From NCBI RefSeq assembly GCF_015277895.1, contig NZ_CP063815.1:744001-808000 (forward strand): a stretch of 64,000 bases of DNA, in the 5' to 3' direction. Both the position numbers and the translations under genes were made by a program. The stretch's first letter is position 1. Each line of letters begins with the position of its first letter. Positions 54,189 through 63,968 of this stretch are shown piece after piece. The stretch is from Microbacterium abyssi. GTDB taxonomy: Bacteria; Actinomycetota; Actinomycetes; Actinomycetales; Microbacteriaceae. The notes below the pieces were generated by a model, which made no database searches, had not been told where the DNA came from, and saw nothing but the letters and a program-made list of their open reading frames with translations.

Positions 54189-55166
54189 ATGCCGCGCGCA
54201 ATCGACATCGCACAGGGAAACGCGCTGCTGCGCTCGCGGGACGCGATGCTCGGCACCCGCACTGAACGGGAGTTGCGAGCCATGGTCACGGCCGGGGCGA
54301 TCATCCGCGTGCACCGAGGCTGGTACGTGGATGGCGAGGACTGGCGTGGTCTGTGGAACGAAGGCCGCCATCTCGTCCGTGTCCTCGCCGTCGCGAGGGC
54401 CGCGACCGGGGCCGGTCCCGTCTTCTGCGGTGTATCCGCCGCAGTCGTCTGGGGACTTCCGCTGTACCGGCTCGCTCCCAAGCGCGTGCACGTCGTGATC
54501 GTCGGAGCGCGACACGGGCGGACAAGGGGGAGCGTCGTGCACCACAGCGTGAGCGTTCTCCCTGGCGACATCGTCGAGGTCGACGGCATCCGCTGCACTT
54601 CGCTCGACCGCACGGTCCTGGATCTGGCGTGCTCCCTGGGCCCGGAAGCGGCTCTATCGAGCGCGGATGCAGCGCTCCGCAGAATTGCGGTGCGAGGTCA
54701 GCGGCAGGACGAGGAGCTCGCGCACGCGTGGCGCGCGCGGATCGGTGAGCGCGCTGCGACCTTGCACGTGCCAGGGGCGCGCCGGGCCCGTGAATTGCTC
54801 GCGTTCGCCGATGGCAGGGCGCAGCTGCCCGGCGAGAGCGTCAGCCGCCTTCACCTGCGGCGCCTCGGGTTCACCGACATCGGGCTCCAGGCCAGGGTGG
54901 TCGGCCCGGCCGGTGAGGAGTACTGGCTGGACTTCGCGTTCGGCGGCGCACGCGCATTCGGCGAGTTCGACGGCAAGGCGAAGTACCTGAGTGAAGAGTT
55001 GCGAGGTGAGCGCACCGCGGAGATGGTGGTGCTGGAGGAGAAGGCGCGCGAGGATGCGGTCCGCGGGGTGACCGAATGGCGAGTGGTGAGATGGGGCTGG
55101 GACGATATCGCCTCGGCCGAGGCTCTCGGCGCGCGCCTCGCCGCCTTCGGCGTCCGTCCCACATGA
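54189..55166 (+). CDS. Second AbiEi-type winged-helix protein with DUF559/Vsr-like nuclease-fold domain
   Basis: Function unknown. The 325-residue protein has the same domain order as the one at 1998-2987: an AbiEi-like N-terminal winged-helix region (residues 20-47, TRTERELRAMVTAGAIIRVH then RGWYVD), a middle part (80-165) and a C-terminal DUF559/Vsr-like domain. The nuclease-fold residues are better preserved here: E216 in GESVSR, D248 in YWLDFAF, E259-F-D261-G-K263 in GEFDGKAKY, then EEKAREDAVR and EWRVVRWGW. A -10 box GAGTAT (54177-54182) six bases before the ATG suggests a leaderless mRNA. No toxin partner is adjacent. The gene is bracketed by elements B1 and B2, whose unit differs from that of A1/A2. 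Confidence 0.72.
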   Translation: MPRAIDIAQGNALLRSRDAMLGTRTERELRAMVTAGAIIRVHRGWYVDGEDWRGLWNEGRHLVRVLAVARAATGAGPVFCGVSAAVVWGLPLYRLAPKRVHVVIVGARHGRTRGSVVHHSVSVLPGDIVEVDGIRCTSLDRTVLDLACSLGPEAALSSADAALRRIAVRGQRQDEELAHAWRARIGERAATLHVPGARRARELLAFADGRAQLPGESVSRLHLRRLGFTDIGLQARVVGPAGEEYWLDFAFGGARAFGEFDGKAKYLSEELRGERTAEMVVLEEKAREDAVRGVTEWRVVRWGWDDIASAEALGARLAAFGVRPT

Positions 55167-55177
55167 CTGCCCGAGCA

Positions 55178-55260
55178 TCTGCGCCCCTGGTTGCCGTCAG
55201 CGCCCCCTGTTGCCGATGACTGCAGCTGGGGGCGCGGGCGTTACGTGGGGGCGCGGGCGG
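55178..55260. repeat. Palindromic four-unit element B2 (→→←←), right of the second AbiEi/DUF559 gene
   Basis: Direct units ATCTGCGCCCCTGGTTGCC and GTCAGCGCCCCCTGTTGCC are followed by inverted units (reverse complements CGCCCGCGCCCCCAGCTGC and CCGCCCGCGCCCCCACGTAA). The element begins 11 bases after the gene ends and stops 42 bases before the -10 box of the rplJ leader. Confidence 0.72.
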
Positions 55261-55302
55261 ACGGGAGCGCGCGCTGATTTTGGGGGAGCGTGGGCGGTGA
55301 GG

Positions 55303-55523
55303 TAGAGTTGGCGTAACCGAAGACCGCTGGTCATCGTCATGCGCGCAAGCGCAAGTCGATTGAAGCACTGCAATGCAGGGGCCCGCGCAGGGGACATGAT
55401 CGTTCTCCAGGAAACTGGATTCCACGCTCCGTCGCTTGCGCCGGAGCGTTTTGTTTTGCATGCGGGCGGTCCAGGTCGATGCCTCACCACCGTGCGGCAT
55501 CCCGTACCCACCAAGGAGTGACC
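55303..55523 (+). promoter_or_regulatory. rplJ promoter (-10) and L10 leader
   Basis: A -10 box TAGAGT (55303-55308) starts a leader of about 210 bases before rplJ, the place where the L10(L12)4 complex binds its own mRNA in other bacteria. The leader has several stems, among them one closed by CAGGAAACTG (55408-55417 region, CCAG...CTGG), and a terminator-like hairpin with T-run. No -35 box of quality was found. Confidence 0.65.
55424..55457 (+). terminator. Attenuator hairpin in the rplJ leader
   Basis: ACGCTCCG (55424-55431) pairs with CGGAGCGT (55442-55449) and is directly followed by TTTTGTTTT. This is a typical intrinsic terminator 67 bases before rplJ, so part of the transcripts probably stop here, controlled by the upstream leader fold. 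Confidence 0.75.
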
Positions 55524-56012
55524 ATGGCGCAGAAGGATGCATCGGTTGCCGAGCTCACGAAGTCATTCGAGAACTCGAACGCCGTCCTGCTGACCGAGTA
55601 CCGCGGTCTGACGGTTGCCCAGCTCAAGGAGCTGCGCAACAGCATCCGTCAGGACGCCGAGTATGCCGTGGTGAAGAACACGCTGACCAAGATCGCCGCC
55701 AACAAGGCCGGCATCTCTGCGCTGGATGACGACCTCAAGGGTCCGTCGGCAGTCGCATTCGTGCACGGCGACTTCGTCGCCACCGCGAAGGCTCTTCGTG
55801 ATTTCGCCAAGGCCAACCCGCTTCTCGTGATCAAGGGCGGCGTATTCGAGGGCAACGCCCTCACCGCCGACGAGGTCAACAAGTACGCCTCGCTCGAGAG
55901 CCGTGAGGTTCTGCTGGCGAAGGCTGCGGGCATGATGAAGGCGACGATGGGCAAGGCTGCCGCGACCATCGACGCGCTTCGCGAAAAGCTGGAGACCGCA
56001 CAGGCCGCGTGA
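55524..56012 (+). CDS. rplJ: 50S ribosomal protein L10
   Basis: The 162-residue base of the L7/L12 stalk: N-terminal rRNA-binding part ([33 protein letters not shown]) and a C-terminal helix for L7/L12 dimers ([11 protein letters not shown]). The ATG at 55524 has AAGGAGTGACC upstream. rplL follows after 49 bases. The pair is 17 kb away from rplK-rplA, with the rRNA operon and transporter genes between. Confidence 0.96.
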   Translation: MAQKDASVAELTKSFENSNAVLLTEYRGLTVAQLKELRNSIRQDAEYAVVKNTLTKIAANKAGISALDDDLKGPSAVAFVHGDFVATAKALRDFAKANPLLVIKGGVFEGNALTADEVNKYASLESREVLLAKAAGMMKATMGKAAATIDALREKLETAQAA

Positions 56013-56061
56013 GCGACCGTCGATCTCGTTCCACACACCCCATCAATCTAGGAGATACATC

Positions 56062-56442
56062 ATGGCTAAGCTCACCACTGAGCAGCTGCTCGAGCAGTTC
56101 GCAGACCTGACCCTCGTCGAGCTCAGCGAGTTCGTCAAGGCGTTCGAGGAGAAGTTCGACGTCACCGCTGCCGCCCCCGTCGCCGTTGCCGGTGCCGGTG
56201 GCGCAGGCGCTGCTGAAGAGGTTGAGGAGAAGGACTCCTTCGACGTCATCCTCGAGGCTGCCGGCGACAAGAAGATCCAGGTCATCAAGGCTGTCCGCGA
56301 GCTCACCTCGCTGGGCCTCGGCGAGGCCAAGGCTGTCGTCGACGGCGCTCCGAAGGCCGTCCTCGAGGGCGCCAACAAGGAGACCGCCGAGAAGGCGAAG
56401 GAGTCCCTCGAGGCTGCCGGCGCCACGGTTACCCTGAAGTAA
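56062..56442 (+). CDS. rplL: 50S ribosomal protein L7/L12
   Basis: The 126-residue stalk protein that recruits translation GTPases: N-terminal dimerisation segment ([20 protein letters not shown]), alanine/glycine hinge ([18 protein letters not shown]) and the C-terminal domain ([31 protein letters not shown]). Ribosome-binding site CTAGGAG. A terminator follows. Confidence 0.97.
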   Translation: MAKLTTEQLLEQFADLTLVELSEFVKAFEEKFDVTAAAPVAVAGAGGAGAAEEVEEKDSFDVILEAAGDKKIQVIKAVRELTSLGLGEAKAVVDGAPKAVLEGANKETAEKAKESLEAAGATVTLK

Positions 56443-56460
56443 TCACGCCTGTACTGTCAC

Positions 56461-56490
56461 GAAGGCCCTGGGGTTCGCCCCGGGGCCTTC
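56461..56490 (+). terminator. Terminator after rplL
   Basis: GAAGGCCCTGGGG pairs with CCCCGGGGCCTTC (one G·T) around a TTCG loop, 18 bases after the stop, then GTTCTG. It also faces the convergent LacI gene. Confidence 0.85.
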
Positions 56491-56509
56491 GTTCTGTCCG
56501 TGGACCGTT

Positions 56510-57514
56510 TCAGCGGGACGCGGCGGACGAGCTGCGCACGACGAGGGCGGATGCCGCGACCACGTACTCGCGCGGAGAGTCCGGAGTGTCCAGTTGGCGC
56601 AGCAGCAGGCGTACGGCGGCTCTGCCCTGCTCCCGCGGCTGCTGCCGGATGGTCGTCAGCGAGAACATCTCGGCGTGCTGGTGATCATCGATGCCGACCA
56701 CGCTCAGCTCCGTCGGCACAGCGATGCCCATGCGGCGTGCGGCGATGATCGCCCCGATCGCCACCTCATCGCACACCCCGACCACGGCCGTGGGCCTTGT
56801 GCGCCGGTTGCCCAGCAGGTCGACGGCGGCTTCGTAACCGCTCGGCATCGTGCCCGCTGCCGGTGCCACGCGTGACCGATCGTCGAGCCCCGCGGCATCC
56901 ATCGCCGATCGGAAGCCCTCGAGCCTGCGCGCGTCGCCGAAGGTGAGGGCTTCGGCCTCCGTCGTCCCGCCGACGAACGCGATCTCGGTGTGGCCGAGAT
57001 CGATGAGGTGCTCCGTCGCGATCCGCGCGGCTGCCGCATCGTCGATCGATACCGCGTTCACGTGCTCGCTGTGCGGTCCCACACTCACCACCGGGCGCCC
57101 GAGGCGCAGCAGCTGCGTCATCTCAGGCGAGTCCGGCGGGACCCCGACGGCGATCACGCCGTCGAACCGACGGCGGGGGAGAACTTCGTCGAGCACCTGC
57201 TTGCGTGCGGCGGAACGCTCCGGCACGCCGAACAGTGCGAGGTCGTACCCGTGCTCGAGCATCGCCGTCTGCGCCCCGGTGAGCAGCTCGGAGAAGAACC
57301 ACCGTCCCACATCGGGAAGGATCACCCCGATCGTCTGGGTGCGACCGGTCGCCAGGCTGGTGGCGGAGGAGTGCGCGACGTACGACAGCGCGCGCGCGGC
57401 CGTCTCGACCCGGTCCCGGGTGTCGTCCGAGACGTACCCGCGACCGCTCAGTGCTCGGCTCGCCGTCGCCTTCGAGACGCCGGCACGTGCGGCGACGTCC
57501 GCGATCGTGCTCAT
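56510..57514 (-). CDS. LacI-family transcriptional regulator
   Basis: A 334-residue repressor: N-terminal LacI helix-turn-helix with hinge (STIADVAARAGVSKATASRA, LSGRGYVSDDTRDRV) and a periplasmic-binding-protein-like sensor domain (IGVILPDVGRWFFSELLTGA, VGIDDHQHAEMFSLTTIRQQ). The ATG at 57514 is preferred because AGGAGG lies six bases upstream; an ATG two codons earlier has no spacing. It is divergent from the alpha-glucoside-type ABC operon, and CG-centred palindromes in the gap are its likely operators. Confidence 0.92.
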   Translation of the reverse strand: MSTIADVAARAGVSKATASRALSGRGYVSDDTRDRVETAARALSYVAHSSATSLATGRTQTIGVILPDVGRWFFSELLTGAQTAMLEHGYDLALFGVPERSAARKQVLDEVLPRRRFDGVIAVGVPPDSPEMTQLLRLGRPVVSVGPHSEHVNAVSIDDAAAARIATEHLIDLGHTEIAFVGGTTEAEALTFGDARRLEGFRSAMDAAGLDDRSRVAPAAGTMPSGYEAAVDLLGNRRTRPTAVVGVCDEVAIGAIIAARRMGIAVPTELSVVGIDDHQHAEMFSLTTIRQQPREQGRAAVRLLLRQLDTPDSPREYVVAASALVVRSSSAASR

Positions 57515-57583
57515 GCGCATCCTCCTCGATGACCGGGCGCACCGGTGCGCCCGTGCACAGCGTAGTAGTGGGAGGCCCGGAAG

Positions 57584-57620
57584 GGAACCGGTTCCAGGCA
57601 TCCGGGGCGGGAGCGCTCCC
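57584..57620. promoter_or_regulatory. LacI-type operators O1 and O2
   Basis: Two perfect 12-bp palindromes, GGAACCGGTTCC (57584-57595) and GGGAGCGCTCCC (57609-57620), 25 bases apart, lie upstream of the regulator gene. A third, imperfect copy is next to the operon promoter at 57708-57719. Confidence 0.72.
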
Positions 57621-57672
57621 ATCCTGGGCGCGGCGTGCGCGTCAAAGGTTGCCAGCTTGTGATCTGTTCCCA

Positions 57673-57719
57673 TTGTGCGGGGAACTGCCGCCCAGTATGT
57701 TGGGCCTGGAAGCGGTTCC
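57673..57719 (+). promoter_or_regulatory. Promoter and operator O3 of the ABC transporter operon
   Basis: TTGTGC (57673-57678) and TATGTT (57696-57701) with a 17-base spacer; GGAAGCGGTTCC (57708-57719, 10 of 12 symmetric) sits over the start of transcription. Together with O1/O2 about 112-124 bases away this could permit repression by looping. Confidence 0.65.
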
Positions 57720-57780
57720 CGATCCGTTGGCCTTCGGATGGCGACGCTCTGGGGACGTGAACTCGAAGAGGAGAAATCAC

Positions 57781-59106
57781 ATGGCACAGTCACAGCGTTA
57801 CCGGCGCCTCGCACCGCTCGCCCTGCTGGGGGCCGCGGGCATCGCCCTGGCAGGATGCGGCGCCCCTGGTGCGCCCGAAGGGGGCGGCGACGCGGGCAGC
57901 GAGGACGTCTCCGGCGAGACGGTCACGATCTACGGCACCATCGTCGACAGCGAAGCGGAGCTCCTGCAGCAGTCCTGGGCCGACTTCGAAGAGGAGACCG
58001 GTATCGAGATCAAGTACGAGGGCAGCCAGGACTTCGAGACCCAGCTCGGCACGCGCGCTCAGGGTGGCAACCCGCCGGACATCGCGATCTTCCCGCAGCC
58101 CGGTCTGTTCGCCGACTTCGCGAACCGCGACTTCCTCATGCCCGCCCCCGAGGAGGTCGAGCAGAACGCCAACGAGTACTGGACCGAGGACTGGGTCAAC
58201 TACGGAACGGTCAACGACACCTTCTACGGGGCACCGCTGATGGCCAACGTCAAGGGCTGGATCTGGTACTCCCCGGCGAAGTTCGCGGAGTGGGGTGTGG
58301 AGGTCCCCGAGACGCTCGACGACCTGCAGGCGCTGACCGATGACATCCAGGCCGCCACCGGAAGTCCCGCCTGGTGCGCCGGCTTCGAGTCCGGCACCGC
58401 GACCGGTTGGCCGGGCACGGACTGGATCGAGGACTACGTGCTGCGCCAGGCCGGGCCGGACGTCTACGACCAGTGGGTCACCAACGAAGTGCCCTTCACC
58501 GACCCGCAGATCAAGAGCGCGTTCGACTCGGTCGGCGAGATCCTCCTGAATCCGGAGAATGTGAACGCCGGATTCGGCGACGTGCGCTCGATCAACTCCA
58601 CGGCGTTCGGTGACGTGGCCCCCAAGGTGGCCGACGGCTCGTGCGCACTGACGCACCAGGCGTCGTTCCTCTCGGGCTTCTTCCCCGAAGGGACGAACAT
58701 CGCCGAGGACGGCGACGTGTGGGCGTTCATGCTCCCCGGCGAGAGCGCTGACGACAGCGCCGTCACCGGCGCAGGCGAGATCGTCGGTGCATTCAGCGAC
58801 TCGGCGGCGACGCAGCAGGTGCTCGCATACCTTTCGAGCCCCGAGTGGGCGAACAGCCGGGTGAGCCTCGGCGGTGTCACCTCGGCGAACAACGGCCTCG
58901 ACCCGGCCAACGCTCAGGACCCGATCCTTCAGGAGACCATCAAGATCCTGCAGGATCCTGACACGACGTTCCGCTTCGACGCCAGCGACCTGATGCCGGG
59001 TGCTGTCGGTGCGGGCACGTTCTGGAAGGGCATGGTCGCCTGGGTCAACGGCTCCGCCACGGACGAGGTCCTCGAGCAGATCGAGACGGGCTGGCCGGCC
59101 GGCTGA
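57781..59106 (+). CDS. Alpha-glucoside-type ABC transporter substrate-binding lipoprotein
   Basis: A 441-residue lipoprotein with signal peptide and lipobox LAGC (cysteine 26). The mature protein is a family 1 carbohydrate-binding protein close to AglE (TIYGTIVDSEAELLQQSW, FEEETGIEIKYEGSQDFETQ, NPPDIAIFPQPGLFADFA, GSCALTHQASFLSGFFPEGT). It should bind maltose, sucrose, trehalose or similar alpha-glucosides outside the membrane. The ATG follows GAAGAGGAGAAATC. The longer open frame upstream is antisense to the LacI gene. A stable hairpin follows before the permease genes. Confidence 0.88.
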   Translation: MAQSQRYRRLAPLALLGAAGIALAGCGAPGAPEGGGDAGSEDVSGETVTIYGTIVDSEAELLQQSWADFEEETGIEIKYEGSQDFETQLGTRAQGGNPPDIAIFPQPGLFADFANRDFLMPAPEEVEQNANEYWTEDWVNYGTVNDTFYGAPLMANVKGWIWYSPAKFAEWGVEVPETLDDLQALTDDIQAATGSPAWCAGFESGTATGWPGTDWIEDYVLRQAGPDVYDQWVTNEVPFTDPQIKSAFDSVGEILLNPENVNAGFGDVRSINSTAFGDVAPKVADGSCALTHQASFLSGFFPEGTNIAEDGDVWAFMLPGESADDSAVTGAGEIVGAFSDSAATQQVLAYLSSPEWANSRVSLGGVTSANNGLDPANAQDPILQETIKILQDPDTTFRFDASDLMPGAVGAGTFWKGMVAWVNGSATDEVLEQIETGWPAG

Positions 59107-59114
59107 TCCGCCTC

Positions 59115-59159
59115 CGGGTGGGCCGCCGCGGAGTGAATCAACTCCGGGCGGTCCACCCG
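59115..59159 (+). terminator. Intra-operon stem-loop between binding protein and permease genes
   Basis: A 13-bp stem (59115-59127 with 59147-59159, one G·T) closes a loop that has its own AGT...ACT stem. It lacks a T-run. Such hairpins often lower downstream expression or protect the 3' end of the binding protein mRNA, giving more binding protein than permease. Confidence 0.72.
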
Positions 59160-59213
59160 ATCTGGTCCGCGCAACGATGCTCGGACCGTCGATGATCTTG
59201 CAAAGGGGACTCT

Positions 59214-60353
59214 GTGACCGCGACTGACTTCTTCCAGTGGATCGGGACTCTGCCGTCGGTGCTGCAGGCGGTGGCCGTCGTCATCGCCTTCGCCGCGGTG
59301 ATCGCTCTGATCCTGTTCCTCGTCGACATCGCGCCGCGAACGGGCACCTGGTACACCGTCGCGCGCCTGGCGATGTGTCTTCTCATCCCGCTCGCGGTGA
59401 TGTGGTTCTTCCGCTCCTACTACTGGGCCATCGGTGTGGCCGTCGTGGTCGGCGGCATCTTCTTCCTGCTCGACTACCGGTCGAAGGCGGGCAAGGGGTA
59501 TCTCATCCAGCTGATCGCCTTCATGGCACCGGCAGTCCTGCTGCTGACCGTGGGGCTCATCCTTCCGTCGCTGCAGACGATGGTCGCCTCGTTCCTGAAC
59601 TCCTCCGGAAAGACGTTCGTCGGACTGGACAACTACCTCTGGATCTTCGGGCAGCCCGATGGCATCCGCGTCGTCGTCAACACCATCGTCTGGGTGCTCC
59701 TCGTTCCGACGGTCTCGACCATCGTCGGCCTCGCCTACGCCGTGTTCATCGACCGCACCCGCGGAGAGAAGATCTACAAGGTCCTCGTGTTCATGCCGAT
59801 GGCGATCTCGTTCGTCGGCGCCGGAATCATCTGGCGGTTCATGTACGAGTATCGCGGCCCGCAGTACGACCAGATCGGTCTGCTCAACCAGATCCTGGTC
59901 TGGTTCGGCGGTGAGCCGCAGCAGTTCCTGCTCAACCCGCCGTGGAATACGCTGTTCCTCATCGTCGTGCTCATCTGGGTGCAGACCGGTTTCGCGATGG
60001 TGATCCTGTCGGCATCCATCAAGGGCGTGCCGATGGAACTGCTCGAGGCCGCAGAGCTCGACGGCGCCAACGCGTGGCAGCGATTCAAGTCCGTCACAGT
60101 CCCGTCCATCCGGCCGGCGCTCATCGTCGTGCTGACCACGATCTCGATCGCCTCGTTGAAGGTCTTCGACATCGTCCGAACCATGACCGCCGGAAACTAC
60201 GAGACCAGCGTTCTCGCCAACGAGATGTACACCCAGTTCTCGAAGTTCGAGGCGGGGCGCAGCGCTGCGCTCGCCGTCATCCTGTTCATCCTCGTGCTGC
60301 CGATCGTCATCTACAACGCACGCCAGATCCAGAAGCAGCGGGAGATCCGATGA
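59214..60353 (+). CDS. Sugar ABC transporter permease, AglF/MalF type
   Basis: A 379-residue permease with about eight membrane helices: two or three extra N-terminal helices (residues about 15-95) before the usual six-helix core, as in AglF. The EAA loop is MELLEAAELDGANAWQRFKS. It forms a heterodimer with the next protein. The GTG follows AAAGGGGAC at six bases. It overlaps the second permease gene by four bases (ATGA). Confidence 0.92.
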   Translation: MTATDFFQWIGTLPSVLQAVAVVIAFAAVIALILFLVDIAPRTGTWYTVARLAMCLLIPLAVMWFFRSYYWAIGVAVVVGGIFFLLDYRSKAGKGYLIQLIAFMAPAVLLLTVGLILPSLQTMVASFLNSSGKTFVGLDNYLWIFGQPDGIRVVVNTIVWVLLVPTVSTIVGLAYAVFIDRTRGEKIYKVLVFMPMAISFVGAGIIWRFMYEYRGPQYDQIGLLNQILVWFGGEPQQFLLNPPWNTLFLIVVLIWVQTGFAMVILSASIKGVPMELLEAAELDGANAWQRFKSVTVPSIRPALIVVLTTISIASLKVFDIVRTMTAGNYETSVLANEMYTQFSKFEAGRSAALAVILFILVLPIVIYNARQIQKQREIR

Positions 60354-61303
60354 GCGCCCCGACAACGACTGACAGCACCCGCTCGATCACCACCGAGGGG
60401 CGCCTCAGCTCCTCCGCGGCCCGCACGCGCAAGAAGCTCTCCCGGCCGTGGGCGTCCGCGGCGTCCATCATCATCGCGGTGCTGTGGACGATCCCGACGC
60501 TGGGACTGTTCATATCGTCGTTCCGTCCGCGCGATCAGATCCTCACCAGCGGGTGGTGGGAGTTCTTCCTGAACCCGCAGGTGACCGGCGAGAACTATGT
60601 CGATGTGCTGGCATCCGGCACCACGCAGCTCACGATGCTCGAGTCGTTCGTGAACTCGATCGCCATCACGATCCCGGCGACGCTCGTCCCTCTGATGATC
60701 GCCTCGATGGCGGCGTACGCGTTCGCGTGGATCGACTTCAAGGGGCGCAACTTCCTCTTCATCTTCATCTTCGCGCTGCAGATCGTGCCGATCCAGATGG
60801 CGCTGGTTCCGCTGCTGAGCACGTTCTCACGAGGGCTGAGCCTGTTCGGGCTGCAGATCACCCTGCCGCTCGGGGCATCCGGCGGGTACGCGCAGGTGTG
60901 GTTCGCGCACACGATGTTCGCGCTCCCGCTGGCGATCTATCTGCTGCACAACTTCATGTCCGAGATCCCCGGCGAGATCATCGAGGCGGCGCGCGTGGAT
61001 GGCGCCTCCCGCGGTCAGATCTTCTTCCGGATCGTGCTGCCGCTGACGATGCCGGCGATCGCGTCGGTCGCGATCTTCCAGTTCCTGTGGGTGTGGAACG
61101 ACCTGCTCGTGGCACTCGTGTTCGCCGACGGCGGTGCCGCTCCGATCACGAAGCTGCTCGCTGAGATCACGGGAACGCGCGGCAACGACTGGCACCTGCT
61201 CACCGCAGGGGCTTTCGTGTCGATCATCGTTCCGCTGATCGTGTTCTTCGCGTTGCAGAGGTACTTCGTGCGCGGACTGCTCGCGGGCTCGACCAAGGGC
61301 TGA
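60350..61303 (+). CDS. Sugar ABC transporter permease, AglG/MalG type
   Basis: A 317-residue permease with six helices. The EAA loop is GEIIEAARVDGASRGQIFFR and the end FALQRYFVRGLLAGSTKG is typical of MalG-like proteins. The ATG overlaps the previous stop. No ATPase is encoded in this operon, so the transporter probably uses a shared MsiK-type ATPase encoded elsewhere, as known from Streptomyces. No glycosidase gene follows. Confidence 0.92.
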   Translation: MSAPTTTDSTRSITTEGRLSSSAARTRKKLSRPWASAASIIIAVLWTIPTLGLFISSFRPRDQILTSGWWEFFLNPQVTGENYVDVLASGTTQLTMLESFVNSIAITIPATLVPLMIASMAAYAFAWIDFKGRNFLFIFIFALQIVPIQMALVPLLSTFSRGLSLFGLQITLPLGASGGYAQVWFAHTMFALPLAIYLLHNFMSEIPGEIIEAARVDGASRGQIFFRIVLPLTMPAIASVAIFQFLWVWNDLLVALVFADGGAAPITKLLAEITGTRGNDWHLLTAGAFVSIIVPLIVFFALQRYFVRGLLAGSTKG

Positions 61304-61357
61304 CGGATGCAGCGGATGCCGCGGTAACACGGCATCCGCTGCCCGTACCCTGGAACC

Positions 61358-62740
<1,383 letters not shown>

Positions 62741-62813
62741 GCGGCCGCAGGAGCGCTCCGTCGCGCGGCGTAACGCAGGCGCGCCCGGTCAGCGCCGGAC
62801 GTAGGCTGAAGAC

Positions 62814-63968
62814 ATGTCCGATCACGCCTTCGCCACCCGTGCCATCCACGCAGGTCAGGATCCCGATCCGCTCACCGGAGCGATCATCCCGCCGATCTAC
62901 CAGGCGTCCACGCATGTGCAGGACGGCATCGGAGGTTTCCGGTCCGGCTACGAGTACAACCGCGCGGCCAACCCGACGCGCAGCTCGCTCGAGACGCAGC
63001 TGGCGGCACTCGAAGGCGGCGTCGGCGCGCTCTCGTTCTCGTCCGGCCTCGCCGCAGAGGACGCGCTGCTGCGCGGCATCCTGAAGCCCGGCGACCACGT
63101 GCTGCTCGGCAACGACGTGTACGGAGGCACCTACCGCCTGCTGACCAAGGTGCACGCGGCGTGGGGTGTGGAGACGACGACCGTCGAGCTCGGCGACGCC
63201 GATGCCGTCCGCGCAGCTCTGCGCCCGGAGACGAAGATCATCTGGGTCGAGACGCCCAGCAACCCGCTGCTGAAGATCGTCGACATCGCGAAGACCGTCG
63301 AGCTCGCGCACGCCGCTGGCGTTCTCGTCGTCGTGGACAACACGTTCGCCTCGCCCGCGCTGCAGAACCCGATCGCGCTCGGAGCCGACTTCGTGGTGCA
63401 CTCCACGACCAAGTACCTCGGCGGGCACTCGGACGTACTCGGCGGAGCGGTGATCTTCGCCGACGACCGGTTCTTCGATCAGGTGAAGTTCCAGCAGTTC
63501 GCCGTCGGCGCGGTCTCGGCGCCGCTGGATGGCTGGCTCACCACCCGCGGCATCAAGACCCTCGCCGTGCGGATGCGGCAGCACAGCGCGAACGCGCAGG
63601 CGATCGCCGAGTGGGCGGCCGCGCGTCCCGAGTTCGAGACGGTCTACTACCCGGGGCTCGACATTCATCCAGGCCACGAGATCGCCGCCCGCCAGATGAG
63701 CGGATTCGGCGGGATGCTGTCGTTCGGACTCGCCGCGGGCCCTGATGCGGCTCGTGCCTTCGCCGAGTCGACCGAGCTCTTCCAGCTCGCCGAATCGCTC
63801 GGCGGGGTGGAGTCGCTGATCGGGTACCCGCCGGACATGACGCACGCCTCGGTCCGCGGCACCGAGCTCGCCGTCCCCGAGAACGTCGTGCGGCTTTCGG
63901 TCGGGATCGAGGACGTCGCCGACCTGCTCGCCGACCTTCAGCAGGGCCTCGTTCGCTCCACACGCTGA
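62814..63968 (+). CDS. metB: Cystathionine gamma-synthase / gamma-lyase
   Basis: PLP enzyme of the Cys/Met metabolism family, 384 residues. Tyr/Arg of the neighbouring subunit are in GYEYNRAANPTR (45-56), DNTFASPALQNP holds the PLP aspartate, and the Schiff-base lysine K200 is in HSTTKYLGGHSDVLGG. Sequence alone does not decide between synthase (forward) and lyase (cysteine-forming) activity; next to cbs the lyase role, completing homocysteine to cysteine, is more likely. Leaderless start six bases after TAGGCT (62802-62807). It has its own promoter 73 bases after cbs. Confidence 0.92.
   Translation: MSDHAFATRAIHAGQDPDPLTGAIIPPIYQASTHVQDGIGGFRSGYEYNRAANPTRSSLETQLAALEGGVGALSFSSGLAAEDALLRGILKPGDHVLLGNDVYGGTYRLLTKVHAAWGVETTTVELGDADAVRAALRPETKIIWVETPSNPLLKIVDIAKTVELAHAAGVLVVVDNTFASPALQNPIALGADFVVHSTTKYLGGHSDVLGGAVIFADDRFFDQVKFQQFAVGAVSAPLDGWLTTRGIKTLAVRMRQHSANAQAIAEWAAARPEFETVYYPGLDIHPGHEIAARQMSGFGGMLSFGLAAGPDAARAFAESTELFQLAESLGGVESLIGYPPDMTHASVRGTELAVPENVVRLSVGIEDVADLLADLQQGLVRSTR

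Noticed and set aside
61304..61357. SAM or other methionine riboswitch before cbs/metB
   Set aside because: Both genes have a -10 box six bases before the start, leaving no leader for a riboswitch.
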